DNA of 12,612 nucleotides from an uncultured Propioniciclava sp. (GCA_937872005.1 CALMPQ010000379.1:1-12612); one strand, 5' to 3'; positions 1 through 7,561 are shown, numbered from the stretch's first letter. Notes: generated from the sequence alone by a model not told the origin. Translations and numbers: made by a program.

Positions 1-439
1 TGACCTGGTAGGTGTCCCCGGCGGCGATGTGCTCGCGGATGGCGGCCACATCGGCGGCGTGCCGTGCCGCATCGATCGTGGGCGTCCACGTGCCCGCGGC
101 CCCTGACCCTGTCAAACCGGTCCCTGAGCCTGTCGAAGGGTCTTCGACAAGCTCAGCCACCGGGTCGCGACGCTCGAACACGGCGAACCAGGCCAGGGGC
201 AGGTCGGCCAGCGGCGTCCCGTCGAGGGGTCGCACCACCAGCGCATCGTCGAAGGCGGGGGCGGCCTCGTAGGCGATCCACCCGGCCACCCAGCGACCCG
301 AGGCCACGGCGTCCGCCGCGCGGTCGAGTGCGGGCAGCACCTCGTCGAGGGAGCGGGCGGAGAACTCCTCCACCAGCCCCGAGAGCCGGAACGACCTGCG
401 CCGGTGGGGGCGCAGGTCGTCGAATCGGGCGGCGGTCAC
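1..439 (-). CDS. pabB: Aminodeoxychorismate synthase component I (PabB-like), 5' part only
   Basis: This is the N-terminal 146 codons of a chorismate-utilising enzyme that runs off the left edge. Members aminate chorismate to 4-amino-4-deoxychorismate for folate synthesis in the cytoplasm. Visible family signs are GWIAYEAAPAFD in the N-terminal domain and, at the truncated end, AAIREHIAAGDTYQV, the conserved entry to the chorismate-binding domain; the last base, A, fits the expected Asn codon. The start is taken as the GTG at 437-439, because an overlapping GTG one base upstream is followed at once by TGA. No clear Shine-Dalgarno sequence precedes it, and it lies 12 bases after the stop of the 1.3S gene, so translation may depend on read-through from that operon. 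Between the two domains the frame passes through a palindromic repeat and encodes a Gly/Ser/Thr-rich insert. An anthranilate synthase component I relative is the main alternative. The assignment rests on family recognition. Confidence 0.8.
   Translation of the reverse strand, partial: MTAARFDDLRPHRRRSFRLSGLVEEFSARSLDEVLPALDRAADAVASGRWVAGWIAYEAAPAFDDALVVRPLDGTPLADLPLAWFAVFERRDPVAELVEDPSTGSGTGLTGSGAAGTWTPTIDAARHAADVAAIREHIAAGDTYQV
101..121. repeat. Degenerate third arm of the REP-like element
   Basis: Bases 101-116 match the left arm plus its flank at 122-137 (CCCTGASCCTGTCRAA) with two or three mismatches and sit directly before it. This looks like a decayed tandem copy or the remains of a longer compound element. 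It is also read in frame in pabB, giving a second Thr-Gly-Ser stretch. Confidence 0.55.
124..156. repeat. REP-like palindromic element inside pabB
   Basis: Two 15-base arms (124-138 and 142-156) are reverse complements except at one position and flank a 3-base GGT loop; the arm reads CTGAGCCTGTCGAAG. The element would form a strong hairpin in either DNA strand or in the mRNA. Similar CTGAGCYTGTCGAAG palindromes are scattered through many high-GC actinobacterial genomes and are usually intergenic. Here it lies within the pabB reading frame without causing a stop. The pairing is seen directly; the wider distribution is recalled. Confidence 0.85.
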
Positions 440-451
440 ACCGCGATTGTG

Positions 452-817
452 TCAGCCCAGCTCGATGAGGGCCTCGCCACCGGCGACGGACTCGCCCTTG
501 GCGACGAGGATCCGGGCCACGACGCCGTCGGCCGGCGCGGTGATCTCGGTCTCCATCTTCATGGCCTCCAGGACGCAGAGGACCTGGCCGGCCGTGATCT
601 CGTCGCCCTCCTCGACCAGGATGCGCGACACCGAGCCGGACAGGGGCGCGGTGACGGCGTTGGCCGACGTGGCCTGCACCGAGGCGGTGGACGCGACGGG
701 GGTGTTCATGCCACCCGCGCCACCGATGACGATCGACCCGACGGCGGGCTTCTCCTCCTCGGCGACCTCGACCTCGATCTCGTAGGGAATGCTGTTGACG
801 GTCACCTTCAGCTTCAT
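452..817 (-). CDS. Transcarboxylase 1.3S subunit, biotin carboxyl carrier protein
   Basis: This 121-residue biotinylated carrier shuttles CO2 between the 12S and 5S subunits of methylmalonyl-CoA carboxyltransferase in the Wood-Werkman cycle. The N-terminus MKLKVTVN matches the known propionibacterial 1.3S chain of about 123 residues. A flexible Ala/Ser/Thr-rich linker spans roughly residues 34-54. The biotinyl domain fills residues 55-121, with the biotinylation motif EAMKMET and the acceptor lysine at position 87. The flanking TAPLSGSV and [10 protein letters not shown] strands are typical of the fold. The ATG is preceded by GAAAGG at suitable spacing. It is the fourth gene of the transcarboxylase operon, 16 bases after the small accessory gene. 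A carrier for another biotin carboxylase complex is conceivable, but the 12S and 5S neighbours argue strongly for transcarboxylase. Confidence 0.95.
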   Translation of the reverse strand: MKLKVTVNSIPYEIEVEVAEEEKPAVGSIVIGGAGGMNTPVASTASVQATSANAVTAPLSGSVSRILVEEGDEITAGQVLCVLEAMKMETEITAPADGVVARILVAKGESVAGGEALIELG

Positions 818-833
818 GGTGTGCCTTTCGGGG

Positions 834-1100
834 TCAGCGCAGGTGCAGCGGCGCGTGGACGTGCTGGGAGCGACGGGTCGTGGACTGCCACGACGCCGAC
901 CGCGTGAAGTGCGCCTGGCGGCGCTTGGCGCGGTGACCGAGGTAGGCGGCGACGGCCGCGGCGATCGCGACCACCGTCTCCTCGGGCACGTTCTGCGCGT
1001 TGAGCAGCTTGATGCTCTTGATCTCGGTCTCGAGGCTCTCGACGCGGTCAGTCAGGCGACGGACGGCGTCCAGCAGCTCGGCATTGATGTCGTCGGACAT
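834..1100 (-). CDS. Small transcarboxylase-operon protein (88 aa, delta/epsilon-like)
   Basis: This 88-residue protein is coded between the 12S and 1.3S genes. Residues 5-35 form a charged heptad-like helix ([19 protein letters not shown]) that could be a coiled coil. An Ala-rich segment follows ([18 protein letters not shown], about 40-57), then a basic tail ending in His and Arg. The middle segment resembles the cytoplasmic end of small subunits found with methylmalonyl-CoA and oxaloacetate decarboxylases (MmdD/OadG types), but no hydrophobic membrane anchor precedes it. The ATG at 1100 has a strong GGGGGAG ribosome site, and the 12S stop is only 11 bases upstream. It is not one of the three classical transcarboxylase chains. 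A structural or assembly role beside 12S is inferred from position and residual similarity only. Confidence 0.8.
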   Translation of the reverse strand: MSDDINAELLDAVRRLTDRVESLETEIKSIKLLNAQNVPEETVVAIAAAVAAYLGHRAKRRQAHFTRSASWQSTTRRSQHVHAPLHLR

Positions 1101-1111
1101 GGCTCCCCCGA

Positions 1112-2677
1112 TCAGACCGGCCCGAGGCCGTGCTTCTTGGCGGGCCGCAGCACGCGCTTGTTGACCAGGATCTCCAGCTGCATCGCGATGTAGCGGCGCG
1201 TGTCGGCCGGGTCGATGACGTCGTCGACGAGCCCGCGGGAGGCGGCGACGAACGGCGTGGAGTAGGTGTCCTTGTACTCCTGCACCAGCTCGGCGCGACG
1301 CGCGTCGGGGTCGTCGGCCGCGGCGATCTCCTTGCGGAACACCACCGCGGCTGCGCCCTCGGCGCCCATGACCGCGATCTCGGCGGTCGGCCAGGCGAAC
1401 ACGGTGTCGGCGCCCATGTCCTTGGCGCACATGGCGAGGTACGCCCCGCCGTACGCCTTGCGCAGCACGACCGTGACCTTCGGCACCGTGGCCGCGGCGT
1501 AGGCGTACAGCATCTTGGCGCCGTGGCGGATGATGCCGCCGTGCTCCTGGGCGACACCGGGCAGGAAGCCCGGGACGTCCACCAACGTCACCAGCGGGAT
1601 GTTGAAGGCGTTGCAGAACCGGATGAACGCGGATGCCTTGTCGGAGGCGTTGATGTCGAGCACGCCCGCCATCACGTTGGGCTGGTTGGCCACGAAACCG
1701 ACCGTCTTGCCCACGATGCGGCCGAAGCCGATCACGATGTTCTTGGCGTAACCGGCCTGGACCTCGAGGAAGTCCTGGTTGTCGACCAGGCGCCCGATGA
1801 CCTCGCGCACGTCATAGCCCTTGTTCCCGTCGGTCGGCACGAGGGTGTAGAGCGACTCGTCGTGCTCGACGTAGGGGTCGGGCTCGACCATCGGCGGGTC
1901 CTCGGTGTTGTTCTGCGGCAGGAAGCTCAGCAGCTTCTGCGCCACGAGGATCGCCTGCTCGTCGTCGTCGACCACGAAGTGGTTGACGCCCGAGATGGCC
2001 TGGTGGGTGTCGGCGCCACCGAGGGCGTCCTGGGTGACGTCCTCACCCGTGACCTGCTTGATGACGCTCGGGCCCGTGATGAACATGTGGGCCTTGCGGG
2101 TCTGGATGATGAAGTCGGTCAGCGCCGGGCTGTAGGCCGCGCCACCGGCGCAGGGGCCCGAGATGATCGAGATCTGCGGCACCACACCCGACAGCTCGAC
2201 GTTGGTGTAGAACACCGCGCCGTAGCCGTGGAGGGAGTCGATGCCCTCCTGCACGCGCGCGCCACCGGAGTCGTTGATGAACACGAAGGGCGTGCCCAGG
2301 CGCAGCGCGGCCTCCATCATCTGGACGACCTTGAGGCTGTGGGTCTCACCGGCCGAGCCGCCGACGACCGTGAAGTCCTGGCTGGCGATGTGGACGGGGC
2401 GGCCGAACACCGCGCCGGTGCCGGTGACGACACCGTCGGCCGGCATGTCGGCGGAGTCCATGCCGAACGCGGTGGTGCGGTTGCGACGGAACAGGCCGAT
2501 CTCCTGGAATGTGCCGTCGTCCACCAAGGCGGTGACGCGCTCGCGGGCGGTCAGCTTGCCGGCGTCCCGCTGCTTCTGCAGGCGGGCCTCCCCGCCGCCG
2601 AGGCGGGTCTCGACGCGGGCCTCGTTGAGCTTCTCGACCTGCTTGGCCATCGAGGGTGGTGTCTTCTTGGTGCTCAT
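1112..2677 (-). CDS. mmdA: Methylmalonyl-CoA carboxyltransferase 12S subunit
   Basis: This 521-residue carboxyltransferase moves the carboxyl group of (S)-methylmalonyl-CoA to biotin on the 1.3S chain, releasing propionyl-CoA. It aligns along its full length with the known propionibacterial 12S chain of about 524 residues and shares its PAKKHG C-terminal end. It has two crotonase-like halves. The first contains SQDFTVVGGSAGE (99-111), GGARVQEGIDSL and GPCAGGAAYSPAL (174-186); the second contains DVPGFLPGVAQEHGGIIRHGAK and KAYGGAYLAM (407-416). The paired glycines at 178-179 and 410-411 lie where the family forms its oxyanion holes. The ATG at 2677 follows the 5S stop by five bases, and a GAAAGG in the 5S tail can serve as ribosome site, so the two genes are probably coupled. 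A propionyl-CoA carboxylase beta chain is the nearest alternative and is disfavoured by the neighbouring 5S gene. Confidence 0.95.
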   Translation of the reverse strand: MSTKKTPPSMAKQVEKLNEARVETRLGGGEARLQKQRDAGKLTARERVTALVDDGTFQEIGLFRRNRTTAFGMDSADMPADGVVTGTGAVFGRPVHIASQDFTVVGGSAGETHSLKVVQMMEAALRLGTPFVFINDSGGARVQEGIDSLHGYGAVFYTNVELSGVVPQISIISGPCAGGAAYSPALTDFIIQTRKAHMFITGPSVIKQVTGEDVTQDALGGADTHQAISGVNHFVVDDDEQAILVAQKLLSFLPQNNTEDPPMVEPDPYVEHDESLYTLVPTDGNKGYDVREVIGRLVDNQDFLEVQAGYAKNIVIGFGRIVGKTVGFVANQPNVMAGVLDINASDKASAFIRFCNAFNIPLVTLVDVPGFLPGVAQEHGGIIRHGAKMLYAYAAATVPKVTVVLRKAYGGAYLAMCAKDMGADTVFAWPTAEIAVMGAEGAAAVVFRKEIAAADDPDARRAELVQEYKDTYSTPFVAASRGLVDDVIDPADTRRYIAMQLEILVNKRVLRPAKKHGLGPV

Positions 2678-2682
2678 CGTGT

Positions 2683-4176
2683 TCAGGCCCTTTCGACCGT
2701 GACGGAGTGGGCGCGGCCACCGAGGGTGACCGTGTAGGAGATGGGGCCCTTGACGGCACCCGCTGCGTCCTTGGCGGACTCGGCGGCCTTGGCCATCTGC
2801 TCGGGCGTCTTGCCGACGCTCTTGGGGCCGTCGGCGCGGCTGGCGAAGAAGCCGGGCGCGACCGAGGGGAACATGGCGTAGGTCAGCACGTCCTCGGCGG
2901 TGCCGTCAGCACCCTCCAGCGCGGACGCCTCGGTCACCAACTTCTCCCACTCGGGCTCGAGGTGGTTGGCCGGACGGTCGGTGATCGGCTCCTTCTTCGT
3001 CTGGTTGTGCGCGATCTCGACGACCTCGGCGTCCCGTTCACCGATGCACTCGCCGTAGTAGCCGAGCATCAGGTCCGCGAACTCGCCGGTGAGCACCTTG
3101 TACTTGCCCATCAGCACGTTGAACACGGCCTGGGTGCCGACGATCTGCGACGACGGGGTGACCAACGGCGGGTGGCCGGCGGCGGCCTTGACCAGGGGAA
3201 CCTCCTCCATGACCTCCTTGATGCGGTCACCCGCGCCCTGGGCCTTGAGCTGGCTCTCCATGTTGGACAGCATGCCGCCGGGGATCTGGCTGGAGAAGAT
3301 GTCGGTGTCGACCAGCGTGGCCGACTCGAACTCGGCGTACTTCGGGCGCACCTTGGCGAAGTGGTCGCGCACCTTGAGCAGGCGGTCCATGTCGAGGTCG
3401 GTGGTGTACTCGGTGCCCTCGAGCATCGCGACCAGCGACTCGGTCGGGTTGTGGCCCGGGCCGAGGCTCATCGAGGAGATGGCGGTGTCGACCACGTCGG
3501 CGCCGGCCTCGATGGCCTTCATGAGGCTGACCAGCGTCACGCCGGTGGTCGAGTGGCAGTGCACGTTGATCTGCACGTCGCCGTACGTGTCCTTGATGCC
3601 CTTGACGATGTCGTAGGCCGGCTGCGGCTGCAGCAGCGCCGCCATGTCCTTCAACGCGATCGACTCAGCACCCATGTCGAGCAGTTGGCCGGCGAGCTTG
3701 ATGTAGCCCTCGGTCGTGTGCAGCGGCGAGATCGTATAGCAGATCGTGCCCTGCGCGTGCTTGCCGGTCTTCTTGACCGCGTTCATCGCCCGCTCCATGT
3801 TGCGGGGGTCGTTGAGGGCGTCGAACACGCGGAAGACGTCCATGCCGTTCTCGGCCGACTTCTCGACGAACTTGTCGACGACGTGGTCCTCGTAGTGGCG
3901 GTAGCCGAGCAGGTTCTGGCCGCGCAGCAGCATCTGCAGGCGGCTGTTGGGCATCAGCTTGCGGAAGGTGCGGAGGCGCTCCCAGGGGTCCTCGTTCAGG
4001 AAGCGGATGCAGGCGTCGTAGGTCGCGCCACCCCAGCACTCCACACTCCAGAAGCCGGCCTGGTCGATGTCCTCACACGCGTCGACCATGTCCTCCATGG
4101 CCATGCGGGTCGCCATCAAGGATTGGTGCGCGTCGCGCAGAGCTAGTTCAGTCACACCGATGGTTCGTGGGCTCAT
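2683..4176 (-). CDS. Methylmalonyl-CoA carboxyltransferase 5S subunit
   Basis: This 497-residue subunit carboxylates pyruvate to oxaloacetate using the carboxyl group carried by biotin, closing the Wood-Werkman cycle. It matches the known 5S chain (about 505 residues) throughout, including SVECWGGATYD, NEDPWERLR and the GYRHY region. The TIM-barrel metal site is intact: Asp15 in LRDAHQS, Lys176 in ALKDMAAL (the position carbamylated in the family) and His206/His208 in HCHSTTG. The C-terminal part (about 360-497) fits the helical and 1.3S-binding region. The frame extends upstream to an ATG at 4233, but MSPRT at 4176 is chosen because it matches the family N-terminus and has AGGA eight bases upstream. 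It is the first gene of the operon, so a promoter should lie in 4177-4351. A pyruvate carboxylase fragment is ruled out by length and context. Confidence 0.95.
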   Translation of the reverse strand: MSPRTIGVTELALRDAHQSLMATRMAMEDMVDACEDIDQAGFWSVECWGGATYDACIRFLNEDPWERLRTFRKLMPNSRLQMLLRGQNLLGYRHYEDHVVDKFVEKSAENGMDVFRVFDALNDPRNMERAMNAVKKTGKHAQGTICYTISPLHTTEGYIKLAGQLLDMGAESIALKDMAALLQPQPAYDIVKGIKDTYGDVQINVHCHSTTGVTLVSLMKAIEAGADVVDTAISSMSLGPGHNPTESLVAMLEGTEYTTDLDMDRLLKVRDHFAKVRPKYAEFESATLVDTDIFSSQIPGGMLSNMESQLKAQGAGDRIKEVMEEVPLVKAAAGHPPLVTPSSQIVGTQAVFNVLMGKYKVLTGEFADLMLGYYGECIGERDAEVVEIAHNQTKKEPITDRPANHLEPEWEKLVTEASALEGADGTAEDVLTYAMFPSVAPGFFASRADGPKSVGKTPEQMAKAAESAKDAAGAVKGPISYTVTLGGRAHSVTVERA

Positions 4177-4351
4177 GGTGACCATCCTGCCACCATTGCT
4201 ACTACATGTCGTCGGAGCGACCAATAATCCCAAGGTTTGATCCTTTGCCGTCCATCATGTGGACGCCGCGGGCTCGCAGCGCGGGACGCACGGTTGACCC
4301 GCTTCCAGCGGTAGAGTCGTGGCGTCCGCAGCCAACCGACGCAGGGGTCCC
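4177..4351. other. Divergent intergenic region between transcarboxylase and glycosyltransferase operons
   Basis: No gene is supported in these 175 bases. A locally AT-richer patch at about 4222-4247 stands out in the GC-rich surroundings and is a natural place for promoter elements serving the 5S operon on the minus strand. On the plus strand TAGAGT at 4312-4317 is a possible -10 box for the glycosyltransferase operon, but no good -35 box sits 16-18 bases before it. Both promoters are inferred from the divergent arrangement. Confidence 0.45.
4185..4191 (-). promoter_or_regulatory. Ribosome site fixing the 5S start
   Basis: On the minus strand GGCAGGA lies eight bases before the ATG at 4176. 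The alternative in-frame ATG at 4185 directly abuts this motif and so cannot use it, and no similar motif suits the 4233 ATG. This favours the start at MSPRT. Confidence 0.6.
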
Positions 4352-5071
4352 ATGCCAACCAAACGCACCCTCGTGGTGATGCCCGCGTGGAACGAATCCG
4401 AGGTGATCGGCTCCACCGTGGCCGAGGTCATCGCGACCTGCCCCGATGTCGACCTGCTCGTCATCGACGACGGGTCGACCGACGACACCGCCACCCGAGC
4501 CCGGGCGGCCGGGGCCCATGTGCTGCGCCTCCCCTACAACCTCGGAGTCGGCGGCGCGCTCCGCGCCGGTTACAAGTACGCCTGGCGCGAGGGCTACGAC
4601 CAGACCATCCAGGTGGACGCCGACGGCCAGCACAACCCCGCCGACATCCCCAAGGTCCTTGCCGGGCTGGAGCACGCCGACATCTCGATCGGCGCCCGCT
4701 TCGCCGGCAAGGGCGACTACGCCGCCCGCGGCCCGCGCCGCTGGGCGATGAGCCTGCTCGCGGTCGCCCTCTCGGCGGCCGCGAAGGTGAAGCTGACCGA
4801 CGTGACCTCCGGCTTCCGCGCCGCGAACCGCGCCGCGATCGAGCAGTACACCCGTCACTACCCCGCCGAGTACCTCGGCGACACCGTCGACTCCCTGATG
4901 ACCGCGGTCCGCTCGGGCTACACGGTCACCCAGATCCCGGTCGCCATGCGCCCCCGGCAGGGCGGTGTGCCCAGCGCCAACCCGTGGAAGGCGGCCGTGT
5001 ACCTGCTGCGCTCCCTGTTCGCCCTGCTCATCGCCTCGACGCGCAAGGCCCGCCCGAGGGAGGCCGCCTGA
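4352..5071 (+). CDS. Family 2 glycosyltransferase, DPM/polyprenyl-phosphate sugar synthase type
   Basis: This 239-residue cytoplasmic-face enzyme has a GT-A fold of the dolichyl-phosphate-mannose-synthase type, which moves a sugar from a nucleotide donor to a polyprenyl phosphate. Visible motifs are MPAWNE (10-15), IDDGSTDDT (38-46) for nucleotide binding, NLGVGGALRAGY (63-74), the metal-binding QVDADGQH (87-94) and SGFRA (153-157). The C-terminal basic end follows a hydrophobic stretch (about 214-229) that may be an amphipathic membrane contact; there are no added transmembrane helices. The start is the ATG at 4352, with AGGGG four bases upstream, rather than the ATG at 4319. The stop overlaps the next start (TGATG), so it is coupled to the DUF2304-type gene. 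Donor and acceptor sugars cannot be told from sequence. Confidence 0.88.
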   Translation: MPTKRTLVVMPAWNESEVIGSTVAEVIATCPDVDLLVIDDGSTDDTATRARAAGAHVLRLPYNLGVGGALRAGYKYAWREGYDQTIQVDADGQHNPADIPKVLAGLEHADISIGARFAGKGDYAARGPRRWAMSLLAVALSAAAKVKLTDVTSGFRAANRAAIEQYTRHYPAEYLGDTVDSLMTAVRSGYTVTQIPVAMRPRQGGVPSANPWKAAVYLLRSLFALLIASTRKARPREAA

Positions 5072-5436
5072 TGGCTTGGGTCGCCTTCCTCGTGGTCGCG
5101 CTCGCCTCGGTCGTCGTCGTCCTGGCCATCCTGCGCTCGGGGCGCATGCGCGAGAAGTACGCCGCCCTGTGGCTCATCGTCAGCCTGGCGATCGTCGTCG
5201 TCACCGTCTGGCCGGGCCTGCTCGCGTGGCTCGCCGGCGTCCTCGGCGTCGCGCTGCCCTCGAACCTGCTGTTCTTCCTCGCCATCCTCATGCTGCTCGG
5301 CGTGACGCTGCACCTGTCCCTCGAGGTCTCCAAGCTCGAGGACGAGTCGCGCACCCTGAGTGAGGAGGTGGCGCTCCTCGACGAGCGCCTGCGCCGCCTC
5401 GAACCGGGCGCTGCGGGGCCCGAGGACCCGCGATGA
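5071..5436 (+). CDS. DUF2304-type small membrane protein
   Basis: This 121-residue protein has three predicted membrane helices (about 2-21, 31-49 and 64-85), followed by a charged helical tail (86-112; LEDESRTLSEEVALLDERL) with a coiled-coil look. RMREKYAALWL between the first two helices is typical of DUF2304 proteins, which commonly sit beside DPM-like glycosyltransferases. Its ATG overlaps the stop of the upstream glycosyltransferase, and its own stop overlaps the next ATG, so all three genes should be made together. A role as a membrane partner or regulator of the glycosyltransferase is inferred from this linkage. No enzymatic residues are evident. Confidence 0.82.
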   Translation: MAWVAFLVVALASVVVVLAILRSGRMREKYAALWLIVSLAIVVVTVWPGLLAWLAGVLGVALPSNLLFFLAILMLLGVTLHLSLEVSKLEDESRTLSEEVALLDERLRRLEPGAAGPEDPR

Positions 5437-7385
5437 CCTGGGGCGAGTTCGCCCCCAGCGTGGCCTACGCGGCGCTCCTGCTCCTCCTGCCGGGGTGGCT
5501 CGTCGTGCGCGCCGGCGGCATGCGGGGCTTCTTCGGGTTGGCCGCGGCACCGGCCGTGTCGGTGTCGCTGGTGGCCGGTTCCGCCATCGCGGGCGGCATC
5601 CTCGGCGTCCCCTTCGGGTTGCTGCCCCCCGCCGTCGCGACCGCCGCCGGAATCGTTGTCGGCCTGGCTTTCTCCTGGCTGCGCGGGCGCGCCCGATCCG
5701 AGCTCCGATCCGAGTTCCCGACCCGTTCGTGGGGGTGGTGGGCCGGTCTGGCCATCGCGGCCGTCCTGTGGGCACGCCACCTGCGCAACGCGCTGGGCGC
5801 CCCCGACTCGTTCTCCCAGACCTTCGACAACGTGTGGCACCTGAACGCCGTGCGTTACATCGTCGATTCCGGCAACGGGTCGTCGTTGAGCGTGGCGAAC
5901 CTGAACTCCTCGGGTGGCGGCTTCTACCCGGCCGCGTTCCACGACCTGGCCGCACTCGTGACCCAGCTCAACGGCGGCCACCTGACCGCGGCGGTCAACG
6001 CCGTCGCCGCCGTGACCTGCGCCGTGGTGTGGCCGTTGGCCGCCATGTTCCTGGTCCGCGCGTCCTTCCGGCCGGCGTTCGCCAGCACCGTGGGCGTCGG
6101 GGTGCTGGCCGCCTCCTTCCCCGGCTTCCCGCTGCTGCTCCTCGACTTCGGCGTCCTGTACGCCAACCTGCTCGGGCTGGCCCTGCTGCCCATCGTGATC
6201 GGGGTCGTCGCCCAACTGGGCAACCTCGGCACGGATCGCTGGATCGACTGGCCCACCGGGACGATCCTGCTGGTCGCCACCGTGCCGGCCCTGCTGGTGG
6301 CGCACCCCAACGCGTTCATGCTCCTGCTGCTCGTGGCCTCGTGCCTGATGGTCGCGGTGATCGTGCGTCAGGGCGTCCGGCTGGGCACTCGCGCCGGCGA
6401 CGGGCCCGTCGTCTGGCTGCGGCTCGCGCTGGCGGCCGCCGTCATCGTCGGCACGGTCCTCGTCTGGCCGGTCCTGCGGCCCGGCACGGCGGTGCACGAC
6501 TGGCCCGCTCCGCTCTCCACGCCCGCGTCCCTGGGCCACGCCCTGCTGAACGCCCCGCTCCTCTACATGGCCAACTGGACCGTCAGCATCCTCATGGTCG
6601 TCGGCCTCGTCGTGGCCGCTCGCCGCCACCTGCTGTGGCTCGCCGGGGCCTGGGCCGTCGTCGTCTACTTCTGGCTCGTGGTGTCGAGCTTCGGCTCGAC
6701 CGAGTTCCGCCTGCTGCTGGTCGGCATCTGGTACAACGACTCGAGCCGGTTCGCGGCGAACCTGCCGATCCTGGCGCTGCCGCTGGCCGCGCTGGGGGTG
6801 GACTGGATCGTCACGCGCGTGGCGGCCCTCCTCGGTGCCCTGCCCGGGCTGGCGTCCCGGTTGAAGCCCGCCCGCCTGGCGGCCCTGCTGGCCGTGCTCA
6901 CGGTGGCCGTGGGGGTGGCAGGCACCCAGTTCACGACGTCGATGGACACGGCGGTCGCCAAGACCCGCGCCCTGTACCAGATCCGGCCCGACTCGCCGCT
7001 GGTGAACTCCGACGAGTACGCGGTCCTGATGCGGGTCCCCGATCTGGTGCCGCCCGACGCGGTGATCGCCAACAACCCCTGGAACGGGTCGGCCCTGGCC
7101 TACGCCCTGACCGGCCGACACGTCACCGCGCCGCACATCCTCTACGGCGACACCCCGCTGCGCGAGGTCGTCCGCGACCGCCTCGACGACGCCGAGACCG
7201 ACCCCGAGGTATGCCCACTGGTCCGTGAGGAGAACGTCCGCTACGTGCTCGACTTCGGGACGATGGGCGTCCACGGCGTGGCCTACGACTACGCCGGGCT
7301 CGACGATCTGGAACCCCGGCGCGGGTTCGTCGAACTCGCGCGCGTCGGCGACGCCGCCCTCTACGAGATGACCGCTTGCGGCTGA
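5433..7385 (+). CDS. Polytopic membrane protein, DUF6541-type, possible GT-C glycosyltransferase
   Basis: This 650-residue protein has about a dozen hydrophobic helices between residues 9 and 500 and a soluble C-terminal domain (about 501-650) that should face outside. After the fourth helix a long loop (about 118-180) contains DSFSQTFDNVWHLNAVRYI, with Asp132 and nearby acidic and aromatic residues. This is the position where GT-C enzymes place catalytic acids after an early helix. IWYNDSSRF (432-440) is a second distinctive motif. The architecture resembles DUF6541 proteins, often found next to DUF2304 and DPM-like genes. The inferred role is transfer of a polyprenyl-linked sugar to a cell-surface glycan. 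The start overlaps the DUF2304 stop by four bases. Its 3' end overlaps the tail of the remnant on the other strand by 25 bases. The exact function is not established by the sequence. Confidence 0.78.
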   Translation: MTWGEFAPSVAYAALLLLLPGWLVVRAGGMRGFFGLAAAPAVSVSLVAGSAIAGGILGVPFGLLPPAVATAAGIVVGLAFSWLRGRARSELRSEFPTRSWGWWAGLAIAAVLWARHLRNALGAPDSFSQTFDNVWHLNAVRYIVDSGNGSSLSVANLNSSGGGFYPAAFHDLAALVTQLNGGHLTAAVNAVAAVTCAVVWPLAAMFLVRASFRPAFASTVGVGVLAASFPGFPLLLLDFGVLYANLLGLALLPIVIGVVAQLGNLGTDRWIDWPTGTILLVATVPALLVAHPNAFMLLLLVASCLMVAVIVRQGVRLGTRAGDGPVVWLRLALAAAVIVGTVLVWPVLRPGTAVHDWPAPLSTPASLGHALLNAPLLYMANWTVSILMVVGLVVAARRHLLWLAGAWAVVVYFWLVVSSFGSTEFRLLLVGIWYNDSSRFAANLPILALPLAALGVDWIVTRVAALLGALPGLASRLKPARLAALLAVLTVAVGVAGTQFTTSMDTAVAKTRALYQIRPDSPLVNSDEYAVLMRVPDLVPPDAVIANNPWNGSALAYALTGRHVTAPHILYGDTPLREVVRDRLDDAETDPEVCPLVREENVRYVLDFGTMGVHGVAYDYAGLDDLEPRRGFVELARVGDAALYEMTACG

Positions 7386-7561
7386 GCGCCGATCTCGATC
7401 TCGCCGTGGCCCTTCGAGGACTCCAGCACGGCGCTCGCCACCTCGATGGTGTGGACGCCCTGGGCGAACGTCACCACGGTGCCGCCCGTGCCCAGCACGG
7501 CGTCGCGGAAGTTCTCGTGCTCGACCAGCAGCGGCTCCCGCTTCGGGAAGGCGTAGCGGCG
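7361..7561 (-). pseudogene. 3' remnant of Gfo/Idh/MocA sugar dehydrogenase (WlbA/WbpB-like)
   Basis: About 65 codons match the C-terminal end of NAD-dependent sugar dehydrogenases: RYAFPKREPLLVEHENFRDAVLG and VVTFAQGVHTIEVASAVLESS. The start codon, Rossmann fold and catalytic Lys-Pro region are absent. Just upstream, near 7558-7565, the sequence changes to the front part of an aminotransferase in another frame. Such dehydrogenases oxidise UDP-GlcNAc-uronic acid at C3 in UDP-diacetamido-uronic acid synthesis, which fits the neighbouring acetyltransferase and epimerase. The TAG stop lies inside the 3' end of the convergent membrane gene. As it stands it cannot encode a working dehydrogenase. 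An assembly deletion rather than a genomic one remains possible. Confidence 0.72.

Noticed and set aside
1130..2737. A 535-codon plus-strand frame opposite the 12S gene
   Set aside because: It is antisense to a gene with full-length homology and has an Asp/His/Arg-rich, repetitive composition with no recognisable domain.
2656..4146. A 496-codon plus-strand frame opposite the 5S gene
   Set aside because: It is a shadow of the 5S coding sequence with biased composition and no motif.
4177..4233. N-terminal extension of the 5S protein to an upstream ATG
   Set aside because: The extra 19 residues have no family counterpart, while the ATG at 4176 has a well-spaced ribosome site and matches known 5S N-termini.
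4294..4317. TTGACC ... TAGAGT as a sigma-70 type promoter for the glycosyltransferase operon
   Set aside because: The spacing is only 12 bases, too short for a standard -35/-10 pair; only the possible -10 box is kept as a low-confidence note.
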